A DNA stretch of 36,992 bases from CAZOKO01 sp964580455 (lineage in GTDB: Bacteria > Desulfobacterota > WTBG01), in contig CAZOKO010000014.1 of NCBI GenBank assembly GCA_964580455.1, forward strand, positions 1 through 36,992, in the 5' to 3' direction. The translations under genes were made by a program, and so were the position numbers. Below, in pieces: positions 1 through 6,593 of the stretch. The notes below the pieces were generated by a model. It was given only the letters and a program-made list of their open reading frames with translations. It did no database searches and was not told the origin of the DNA. Position 1 is the stretch's first letter. Each line of letters begins with the position of its first letter.

Positions 1-536
1 TTAACCGCCTTCCCAGATTCATGGCCAGCCTTTTTCTCCAACTCCCTCATCTTGGCTTCATTTAATTCTTCCTGTGTCAACCCCTTTTGTAGTTCAAGTT
101 TCTTTTGTTTACTCCTTTTGATCTTCTCTGTTAAAGAAAGGACTTTCCTTTCATATTGTTCTTTATCAGCATCCATTTCTTCCCCATCTAAATTTTCTAT
201 ATCCTCTCTCCCCGATATCTTGCTAGATTTAAGCCTTTCTGCTTTGCTAATAATTTCTCTGAAAAAGAGAGGAGAATTTAGGACAACTTCAGCAATCTGT
301 TTTTCACCCTTTTCTATACGCTTTACAATTTCTACTTCTTTATCACGATTGATCAATGATATGGTATGCATCTCTCGAAGATATATTCTCAATGGGTCTT
401 TGATCTTCTCAAAAGGAGACTGTTCTAAGTGTTCTTTCACTTTATCTTCTCCTTCTCCTGGGATTCTGTGAAGTTCGGGCTTCGGAATTCTTTCCTTTTG
501 GAGACGAAAAATGTCTAGCGTTTGATTACGATTCAA
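1..536 (-). CDS. rpoD: RNA polymerase sigma-70 factor (RpoD-like), 5' part, cut by window edge
   Basis: Reading the minus strand in the frame whose codons begin at multiples of 3 gives about 178 residues, open to the left edge. The stretch at about 443-300 reads DPLRIYLREMHTISL, then NRDKEVEIVKRIEKGE. This is the conserved region 1.2 of primary sigma factors (family knowledge). It is followed by PLFFREII and a charged Lys/Glu-rich non-conserved region; region 2 would lie beyond the edge. The N-terminal region 1.1 is short or missing. No in-frame ATG lies upstream of region 1.2, so I set the start at a TTG (534-536) that has no clear ribosome binding site. The frame stays open upstream to 677, but that part reads as non-coding and competes with a plus-strand fragment. 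The gene may be 5'-truncated by rearrangement. The sigma identity is firm; the start and intactness are not. Confidence 0.75.
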   Translation of the reverse strand, partial: MNRNQTLDIFRLQKERIPKPELHRIPGEGEDKVKEHLEQSPFEKIKDPLRIYLREMHTISLINRDKEVEIVKRIEKGEKQIAEVVLNSPLFFREIISKAERLKSSKISGREDIENLDGEEMDADKEQYERKVLSLTEKIKRSKQKKLELQKGLTQEELNEAKMRELEKKAGHESGKAV

Positions 537-666
537 GGTTGAAATTGAGAAGGTATTTGACAAAGAAAAAGAGGAGCCCTTAAAAGAACAGATTAGGACT
601 TTAGCTGTCAACGACAAGCCAGAAAGTTTGACTACTGTCAAGCCAAGTATTAGTCTGAACAAATGA
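526..666 (+). pseudogene. C-terminal remnant of an unidentified gene
   Basis: A plus-strand frame from 526 to a TGA at 664-666 reads like real protein, rich in Lys and Glu (VEIEKVFDKEKEEPLKEQ, ending PSISLNK). It has no start codon, and a stop lies just upstream at 523-525. It abuts the start of the sigma-factor gene and the end of the HTH gene, both on the other strand. I do not recognise it. The most likely explanation is the tail of a gene whose front was lost in a rearrangement. Chance coding character of a short purine-rich stretch is the alternative. Confidence 0.3.
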
Positions 667-667
667 A

Positions 668-847
668 TCAGCTGTCCTCAAAAAACTCCCTTAAACCTTC
701 ATTTGATACAAACCATTTACCCATCGCCTTCTGCCCTTTTAGTTTCCCCTGTTTGAGATAATTCCTAATGGTAACTTTGGTAACGTTTAGCTTTTTAGAT
801 AACTCTGGGACAGAATAAAGGGGTTTACCACTTATTTCTACTGGCAT
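668..847 (-). CDS. Small excisionase/MerR-type helix-turn-helix protein
   Basis: This 59-residue protein begins MPVEISGKPLYSVPELSKKL. YSVPELSKKLNVTKVTIRNY followed by LKQGKLKGQKAMGKWFVS is the usual pattern of the HTH_17 / excisionase-like family: the HTH helices, then a wing with a basic-aromatic KWFV strand. The ATG at 845-847 has a strong ribosome binding site (GGGAGGTGA) about 8 nt upstream. That site lies inside the reconstructed 3' end of the ParB-like gene, only 4 nt away, so the two were probably co-transcribed. Such proteins act as DNA-binding accessory factors of mobile elements or small regulators. The exact role is unknown. Confidence 0.75.
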   Translation of the reverse strand: MPVEISGKPLYSVPELSKKLNVTKVTIRNYLKQGKLKGQKAMGKWFVSNEGLREFFEDS

Positions 848-851
848 GGTT

Positions 852-1233
852 CTACTTCACCTCCCTTTTCATAGACTCATCATTGGAAAAATTATCTCTA
901 AAATACCTTATATCTTCTTCTGGTTTTTGTAAGACACCTTCGTATGGGTTCAGCTACTTCATGATTTATCTTTCCTTCATCTATCAATTCGCACAATTCG
1001 GGGATGAGGTTTGCAATGGTGCGATATTTGAAAACTTGTTTTGTTACTTCTTTTTTTGAATTTGAGTTTTTCATTCTTGTCTTATTGTTTTTCTCAATCT
1101 CCTTCGATTCATAAAAGGTTTTTATCTCTTTGGCTTTTTTCGAGATGGCATGATACCATCTCCTCAAATTTTCTTCGATTGAAATAATTTCAAGCTCAGC
1201 ATTCAAATTAGTTTTCCTGATGACCACCGGCAC
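852..1233 (-). pseudogene. ParB-like nuclease/HTH domain protein, truncated and frameshifted
   Basis: The 111-residue frame starts PVVIRKTNLNAELEIISIEE, resembling the middle of a ParB/Srx-type domain. A basic stretch follows, then YRTIANLIPELCELIDEGKI, the typical helix after the HTH in ParB-like proteins. The first half of the ParB domain is missing, and the reading begins right after the structured repeat at 1248-1317. Near 944 the frame seems to shift by one base. The next frame continues naturally from NPYEGVLQKPEEDIRYFRDN to a stop at 852-854, a few bases before the HTH gene. I read this as a decayed gene of a plasmid- or phage-type partition/regulatory module. A sequencing error at the shift is possible, but it would not explain the missing front. 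Confidence 0.55.
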
Positions 1234-1247
1234 TTTTATTGAAAGAA

Positions 1248-1317
1248 AAGCCGATTAATAGCAGTTTGTGCTGTCCTTAATCGGCTTGCGATCCCTCACA
1301 TCGGGATTGGCTGGCTT
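1248..1317 (-). repeat. Structured repeat, copy 1 (two tandem hairpins)
   Basis: The core at 1275-1317 is repeated at 2017-2058: 40 of 43 positions are the same, in blocks of 15 and 25 nt separated by GAT here and TT there. On the minus strand it would fold as a 5-bp hairpin (ATCCC, 7-nt loop, GGGAT; 1291-1307). A second hairpin follows with a perfect 11-bp stem AAGCCGATTAA/TTAATCGGCTT (1248-1258 with 1277-1287), then a T-rich run. It lies directly before the truncated ParB-like frame. It could be a small mobile repeat, an attenuator or a non-coding RNA. Confidence 0.6.
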
Positions 1318-1390
1318 AAGAAAATCTTTTATGTTGTATTAATACGTGTGCTTATTTATTATTTAAGAACAGTTTTTGATTTTTATTTAG

Positions 1391-1941
1391 TTAGGTGCTG
1401 TCTATATTTCCAGGTAAAAAACGTTTAACTTCTGGTTTAGTCCCAAAATTAAGTAAAAGTCCAACTNNNNNNNNNNNNNNNNNNNNNNNNNNNNNNNNNN
1501 NNNNNNNNNNNNNNNNNNNNNNNNNNNNNNNNNNNNNNNNNNNNNNNNNNNNNNNNNNNNNNNNNNAGGTAAAAAACGTTTAACTTCTGGTTTAGTCCCA
1601 AAATTAAGTAAAAGTCCAACTTCCGTGTTGGTTGCTTTCAGATAATCTAATAACTGTGTTTTACTCTCTTCTAAACCTTCTCCTGCTTTTATTTTTACAA
1701 TTACCTTATTATCAACCAGTATGTTAACATTGCACTCATTTATCATTCTGCCTTCATAAAATACCCTCATTCCAGATTGAGAAAGCGATGGGATGCCCTC
1801 TTTTCTAAATTCTATCAACATTGCATCTTTATAAACCTTTTCCATAAAACCACAACCAAGTCTGTTATAAACTTTATAGAAGACGTTAATAATCTCTTTG
1901 ACCAGTACTTGATATTTGCAATCTTGACAATCCGTATTCAA
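1391..1941 (-). CDS. GxxExxY family protein, interrupted by an assembly gap
   Basis: The protein carries the family signature as GFMEKVY at residues 31-37, followed by IPSLSQSGMRVFYEG and, near the end, LLDYLKATNTEVGLLLNFG and EVKRFLP. GxxExxY proteins are small (about 125-135 residues), widespread, often multicopy and of unknown function; a nuclease-like fold has been suggested. As assembled, the frame runs into 100 Ns. Collapsing the 55-nt duplicate on each side of the gap gives an intact protein of about 131 residues ending PGNIDST at 1391. The start is a TTG at 1939-1941; an in-frame stop lies four codons further up. The second copy of the structured repeat lies just upstream. Confidence 0.75.
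1412..1621. other. Scaffold gap with duplicated contig ends (assembly artefact)
   Basis: Positions 1467-1566 are 100 Ns. The 55 nt before them (1412-1466) are identical to the 55 nt after them (1567-1621). An exact 55-nt duplicate is what two contigs sharing one k-mer of a de Bruijn graph look like when they are scaffolded instead of merged. The true sequence is therefore probably 155 nt shorter here. Confidence 0.85.
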
Positions 1942-1997
1942 CTGAGAAATTTCCTATACTATTTGTAAGTCTCCTCATCACCATCGTTAAAAAGAGA

Positions 1998-2058
1998 AAG
2001 CCTATTGTTTTGCTACCCTTAATCGGCTTGCTTCCCTCACATCGGGATTGGCTGGCTT
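1998..2058 (-). repeat. Structured repeat, copy 2
   Basis: This is the second copy of the element at 1248-1317. The core 2017-2058 matches, and the long stem is weaker (AAGCC/GGCTT plus a mismatch and 3 bp). A T-rich run (TTTCTCTTTTT on the minus strand) again follows. It sits between the small hypothetical gene and the GxxExxY gene. Weaker similarity between the copies continues on both sides, for example in the AAAAAC-GTTCTT stretches near 1365 and 2110. Confidence 0.6.
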
Positions 2059-2081
2059 GATGAAGGATTTTTGTTATATGC

Positions 2082-2267
2082 TTATTCTTGGCACAGCACT
2101 GTTCTGTTAAAGAACGGTTTTTGAAGTATGAGTTTCCCCTTTCTGGTTTTAAACAAAACATAATCGGTGATAGTATTATCTTCACCCACAAGTTTTATCT
2201 TAAGGGGAAAACTGTTCACTTTGGAATGTAGTATAAGCTCTTTTATGTTTTCACTTTCTTTTAACAT
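2082..2267 (-). CDS. Small hypothetical protein
   Basis: A 61-residue frame starts at ATG 2265-2267 (MLKESENIKELILHS) and ends FFNRTVLCQE. The longer version from a TTG at 2300 adds only hydrophobic residues and has no ribosome binding site, so I prefer the ATG. The middle (PLKIKLVGEDNTITDYVLF) looks like a small beta-rich protein. I recognise no family. Its 3' end overlaps the weakly conserved flank of the structured repeat, so the tail may be repeat-derived. Confidence 0.4.
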   Translation of the reverse strand: MLKESENIKELILHSKVNSFPLKIKLVGEDNTITDYVLFKTRKGKLILQKPFFNRTVLCQE

Positions 2268-2596
2268 TATAAAATATGTTCCAAGAAATAGTGATAGCAA
2301 CTACATTTAGTTAATGATGGAGGGTATAGGGGGTGAAATCAACTTACAACCCGTTTTTTATAAAGGTATGAGCAATCTTCATGCCATAGCATGAAATGTT
2401 TTGGTCAGGTAGTTTAACTTGTTGATACCTATGTAGATTTTATAGATATAGTGTGGATGTAGAGATGGGTAAGTTGTCAATGACGAGAAAAAGCGTGTAC
2501 ATAATGTGGACAGGTGTAAAGCAAAGCATTGACTAACTATTTAACATACCTTAATAAAAATAGCTTTGTCCAATTACTGTACACTGTCAAACAAAA
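2268..2596. other. Intergenic stretch without a gene
   Basis: I see no credible coding frame. There is a small hairpin at 2378-2395 (TTCATGC, loop CATA, GCATGAA; 7-bp stem) without a clear T-run. It lies on the 3' side of the large regulator gene and might help end its transcript. Confidence 0.5.
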
Positions 2597-5500
2597 TCAG
2601 CATTCTATGTGATATTCCTCAATCTTCAAATAAAGGGTTGTCCTGGAGATATTGAGCAGTTTTGCTGCCTTCAGTTTATTTCCTTTTACCTGCTTAAGCG
2701 CCTGTACTATTTTTTCCCTTTCTGTGCGCTTTTTTGCATAGCCTAAAGTTAATTGCTGTTCCATATGATCAGATGACAATTGACTTTCCCTTGCATCTCT
2801 CCTAACCTCCAATGGTAAGTCCTTGAAACTAATAACATCACTCTCAGAAAACATCAAGGCTCTCTCGATAATATTCTTTAATTCCCTTACATTCCCAGGA
2901 TAGTTATATTCCATAAGTTGACTTAAGGCTTTCTCGGAGAATCTCCTCTCACCTCCTTTCTTTCCATCCAATTCTTTGATAAAATGCTGCACCAACAAGG
3001 GAATATCTTCTCTTCTCTCTCTTAAAGGAGGTAATTTGATAGGGATCACATTGATTCGATAGTATAAGTCTTCCCGAAACCTCCCCTTATCAAGCATCTT
3101 TTTTAAGTCTCTATTAGTGGCAGTGATAAACCTTACGCTCACCTTCTTTTCCGCAGAACTTCCCACTGGTCGAAACGCACCTTCTTCCAGTACCCTCAGC
3201 AATTCAACCTGTGTGGCTAAACTAAGTTCCCCAATTTCATCCAAAAAGAGGGTACCACCATCAGCCAATTCAAAAATCCCCTTTTTGTCAGCTACTGCAC
3301 CTGTAAAAGCACCTCTTACATGCCCAAAAAGTTCCGATTCCAAAAGATTTTTATTTATGGCAGTACAATTAAGAATAATAAATGGACGATCTTTTCTCTT
3401 ACTGTTGGACTGAATAGCATGGGCAACCAGTTCTTTTCCCGTACCGGTTTCTCCACTAATCAGCACCGGTGATTCTGTATCCCAAATCTTCTCCAGAAAC
3501 CTATATATCCCCTGCATAGGCATGCTCTTGCCAATGAGATTGTGATACTGATGCCTCTCACCTAAGGATCTTTGTAAATCAGCTACCTTCTTTTCTTTTA
3601 GAATGTTCTCTCTGATTAACGCCTGGATGCGAAACATGGACTTCACTCTAGCCAGGAGCTCCTGTGAGTTGAAGGGCTTTATTATATAGTCATCTGCTCC
3701 TTCTTGCAGACTTTCTATTTTGAATGCTGTATCTGCCTTGGCAGTCAGGAAAATGAGGGGGATATGCCTTAGCTCTGGGTTGGATTTTACAGCTTTGCAA
3801 AATTCATAACCATCCATCCTGGGCATCATGATATCTGAGATGATCAAATCAGGAATATATCTCTTAAGTTTCTCCAGTCCTTTTAGTCCATCTTCTGCGG
3901 TGATCACATCGTAATCCTTGCTAAGTATACTTGTCACATATCTCCTCACATCTAAGTTGTCGTCTATGAATAAAATCAGTGGCCTTTCTCCAGCAGGCTT
4001 TTCCTCTCTTATCTTTACCTCATCGTAACCAAGGTCGGAGAGTTCTATCTCTTTCTGGAAAAGCATGATTTCATCTCTATCTTCCCCTATTTGGCGTGGA
4101 TCTTTGATATGGTCCTTTTCTGAGGAAAGATAAATCGTAAAGGTGCTCCCCTCACCATATTTACTTTCTGCTTTTATCTTTCCTCCCTGTAATTCGATAA
4201 GCTCTTTTGCTAAAGACAGACCAATCCCGGTACCTTCATGTCTTCTGGAAGAACTAATGTCTGCCTGCTGGAACCTTTTAAAGATTTGGGGCAAGTATTC
4301 CTCTTTAATCCCAATGCCCGTATCTTTCACAGAGATTTGTATAAAATTAGCTTCCAGCCCCCCCTTATCCTTCTTTACATCGATGGTGATGTTACCCCCT
4401 CTCGGAGTATATTTAAAGGCATTTCCTATTAGGTTAAGTAAAACCCTCTCCATTTTTCCAGGATCGATATAAACAGGCTCAATATCTTCACCTGGTATAA
4501 AAGTAAATTTAATATCTTTCTTCTCTGCCAAGAAGGTAAAGGTATCCACAATAACAGATAGGAATCCATTAATATCTTTCCTGTAGTAGCTGACATCCTC
4601 GCTCTTTGATTCTAATCGGGTAAACTCTAATAATTGATTGACCAATTTAAGCAAACGTCGATTATTCCTCAAGGCTAGTCCAATCTGATCTTTAGCCCCT
4701 TTTCCGATATTATCTTGTTCTCCCCGAAGAAGTCCTTCTAGGGGCCCTATTGATAAGGTTAAAGGTGTTCTAAATTCATGGGAAATGTTAGAGATAAACT
4801 CATCTTTCACCTTTATTTCCTGGATTTTCTTTCTGTCCCTGATATCTCTCACACCAATGACTCCTCCAATAACCCCACCCTCTTTGTCTTTAAGCAGAGC
4901 AGCGTTTACCTCAATAGCAATTGGTTCTCCATCCTTGCTTTTCCATGTTGCCTCAAATTCTTTAACTCTTCCATTCTTACATATGTTATCAACCATTTCT
5001 CCACGCAACCAGCGATGAAACTTATCATCATAGATACCCAATTGTGATACATGCATTCCTATCAGCTCTTCCCGGGTATAACCTGTCATTCTTCCCACCG
5101 TCTCATTAACTCTTATAATCGTACCTTGAGGATTGGTTATAACAATCCCATCAGCAGAGGTAGAAATGATGTTTTCAAAAAAGTCTCGAGCTTCTTTGAT
5201 ATCTCTCTCTGCCCTTCTTCTTTCGGTGACATTTCTAACAGATGTTACCACTCCTGTAATATTATCTTCTCTGTCCTTTAAAAGTGCCGAATTTATCTCG
5301 ACATAAATTAATCCTCCATCCTTTTTAAGCCAGGTCTGTGCTTCTTCAACAAGAATACCATCTTCAAATAATTTCTCTACGATTGCTTTTCCTTCTTCAT
5401 ACCTTCTTCCATTAGGAGCTAATTTTACAGAGGAATTTCCTATAAGCTCATCTTTTGAATAACCCAACATCTTTTCCACCGCCTTATTAATCATGGTTAT

Positions 5501-6148
5501 GCGGCCTTTATTGTCAGTGACTATAATTCCATCTGCTGAGGTTTTGTAAATGATTTCCAAATAATCTTTGCTTTCTTTGATCTCCTTTTCTGCTTTTTTT
5601 CTTCCGGTAATATCTCTGCTTATGCCGATCGACCCAATTACTTCTCTTTTCTCGTTGTATAAATAAGCTATATTGCTCTCAACAGGAACTATTTTCCTGT
5701 CCTTGCAAAGGAAATAGCTTTCCCAGTTGGATATTTTTCCCTTCTCAAACAGTTCATTCCCTGCTATCTCCGCTGCATCAACAATAAACCCCTCGTCTAT
5801 TTCTATCATTTCTCCTGTGGTAGAGTTATAAGTCCCCTCCTCATATGGTGTAACCTCAGATATGTGTTTCCCTATTAACTCTTCTTCATTATAACCAATT
5901 AGTTTCAAAAAAGAATTGTTAACTCTGGTAACGTACCCCATACTATCAGAGACAATAATACCATCCAATGAGCCTTCTATTATGTTGTTCAAATGATTTT
6001 CTGTCTCCTTCATTCCTTCTTCAGATAGCTTTTGCTCGTTGATTTTCTGTATTAATTGCTCATTAACAACTTCCAATTCAGCAACACGTTGTTGTAGTTT
6101 TATTAATTCACCATTGTTTTGCTCTTTGATTTTATTTAGATCATCCAT
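2597..6148 (-). CDS. PAS sensor kinase - receiver - sigma-54 activator fusion (one-chain signalling protein)
   Basis: The 1183 residues hold a complete signalling chain. There is a coiled coil (about 15-50) and three PAS domains (about 52-185, 195-312, 322-440). The HisKA domain has its phospho-His in SNISHEFRTPL (H457). The HATPase domain shows NLIGNAFKYTP, DTGIGI and GTGIGLSLAKEL (about 572-650). The receiver has DD at 729-730, phospho-Asp D772 and K824. The sigma-54 AAA+ domain has Walker A GETGTGKE (899-906), GAFTGA (946-951) and Walker B TLFLDEIGEL. A Fis-type HTH lies at about 1156-1176. There is no membrane segment, so it should sense a cytoplasmic signal through PAS. In families with these parts, the kinase phosphorylates the receiver, which controls the AAA ring that opens sigma-54 promoters. 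Kinase and NtrC-type activator are normally separate proteins. The start has an upstream AGAGGAAG site. Confidence 0.92.
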   Translation of the reverse strand: MDDLNKIKEQNNGELIKLQQRVAELEVVNEQLIQKINEQKLSEEGMKETENHLNNIIEGSLDGIIVSDSMGYVTRVNNSFLKLIGYNEEELIGKHISEVTPYEEGTYNSTTGEMIEIDEGFIVDAAEIAGNELFEKGKISNWESYFLCKDRKIVPVESNIAYLYNEKREVIGSIGISRDITGRKKAEKEIKESKDYLEIIYKTSADGIIVTDNKGRITMINKAVEKMLGYSKDELIGNSSVKLAPNGRRYEEGKAIVEKLFEDGILVEEAQTWLKKDGGLIYVEINSALLKDREDNITGVVTSVRNVTERRRAERDIKEARDFFENIISTSADGIVITNPQGTIIRVNETVGRMTGYTREELIGMHVSQLGIYDDKFHRWLRGEMVDNICKNGRVKEFEATWKSKDGEPIAIEVNAALLKDKEGGVIGGVIGVRDIRDRKKIQEIKVKDEFISNISHEFRTPLTLSIGPLEGLLRGEQDNIGKGAKDQIGLALRNNRRLLKLVNQLLEFTRLESKSEDVSYYRKDINGFLSVIVDTFTFLAEKKDIKFTFIPGEDIEPVYIDPGKMERVLLNLIGNAFKYTPRGGNITIDVKKDKGGLEANFIQISVKDTGIGIKEEYLPQIFKRFQQADISSSRRHEGTGIGLSLAKELIELQGGKIKAESKYGEGSTFTIYLSSEKDHIKDPRQIGEDRDEIMLFQKEIELSDLGYDEVKIREEKPAGERPLILFIDDNLDVRRYVTSILSKDYDVITAEDGLKGLEKLKRYIPDLIISDIMMPRMDGYEFCKAVKSNPELRHIPLIFLTAKADTAFKIESLQEGADDYIIKPFNSQELLARVKSMFRIQALIRENILKEKKVADLQRSLGERHQYHNLIGKSMPMQGIYRFLEKIWDTESPVLISGETGTGKELVAHAIQSNSKRKDRPFIILNCTAINKNLLESELFGHVRGAFTGAVADKKGIFELADGGTLFLDEIGELSLATQVELLRVLEEGAFRPVGSSAEKKVSVRFITATNRDLKKMLDKGRFREDLYYRINVIPIKLPPLRERREDIPLLVQHFIKELDGKKGGERRFSEKALSQLMEYNYPGNVRELKNIIERALMFSESDVISFKDLPLEVRRDARESQLSSDHMEQQLTLGYAKKRTEREKIVQALKQVKGNKLKAAKLLNISRTTLYLKIEEYHIEC

Positions 6149-6213
6149 CTTTTTCTTCCTCTGTATAAATTATGGAATAAATGCGCAGGGTATAATACTG
6201 TCTTAAAAATTAA

Positions 6214-6250
6214 AACCTCACTTGTAGAATAATATTCTGTAAATGAGGTT
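6214..6250. promoter_or_regulatory. 37-bp imperfect palindrome, candidate operator/enhancer
   Basis: Arms AACCTCACTTGTAGAATA and its near reverse complement TATTCTGTAAATGAGGTT meet at 6232; 15 of 18 arm positions pair. It lies about 65 bp upstream of the sensor-regulator start and 240 bp upstream of the sigma-28 promoter. No T-run follows, so a protein-binding site is more likely than a terminator. The Fis-type HTH of the neighbouring regulator is the obvious candidate binder (inference). The rest of 6149-6593 shows no gene. Confidence 0.5.
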
Positions 6251-6492
6251 GCAATCAATTCTACTTTGCACGTTCTTACTGAAAAGCATACGTAGAAATA
6301 TTTTTTGTTTTTTAAAAAAAATCATTCAGATGGAATACATATTCCCATATCATACTATATCTATATGTCAAGGAAAATTATCCCAATAATTCATTTCGAA
6401 TCGAATATTCTCACCCTGCATAGGATGATAAAATCTCAATATCACCTAATAGTTTAAAATACATTTTGTGCCTAAAGCCTATCTGATTGACC

Positions 6493-6519
6493 TAAAGTTT
6501 CCCTATAAGAAGCCGATGC
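6493..6519 (+). promoter_or_regulatory. Flagellar sigma-28 (FliA) promoter
   Basis: TAAAGTTT (6493-6500), an 11-nt spacer and GCCGATGC (6512-6519) match the established FliA consensus TAAAGTTT-N11-GCCGATAA at 14 of 16 positions with exact spacing. Transcription would start near 6528, giving a 5' leader of about 65 nt before the propeller gene. Confidence 0.85.
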
Positions 6520-6593
6520 TATATATCAAAAGATAGTTCTTAGGACTATAGAAGTGTGTAAGAATTTACATTACCTAAAAGAAGGAGGGGATC

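Noticed and set aside
1248..1317. Cyclic-di-GMP (GEMM) riboswitch, suggested by GGGATCGCAAGCC resembling GGGACGCAAAGCC
   Set aside because: The GNRA loop, receptor and closing stem order of GEMM are missing, and copy 2 changes the supposedly invariant bases.
1886..2191. 101-residue minus-strand frame across the repeat
   Set aside because: It overlaps the GxxExxY start and the structured repeat in another frame and has low-complexity, non-protein-like content.
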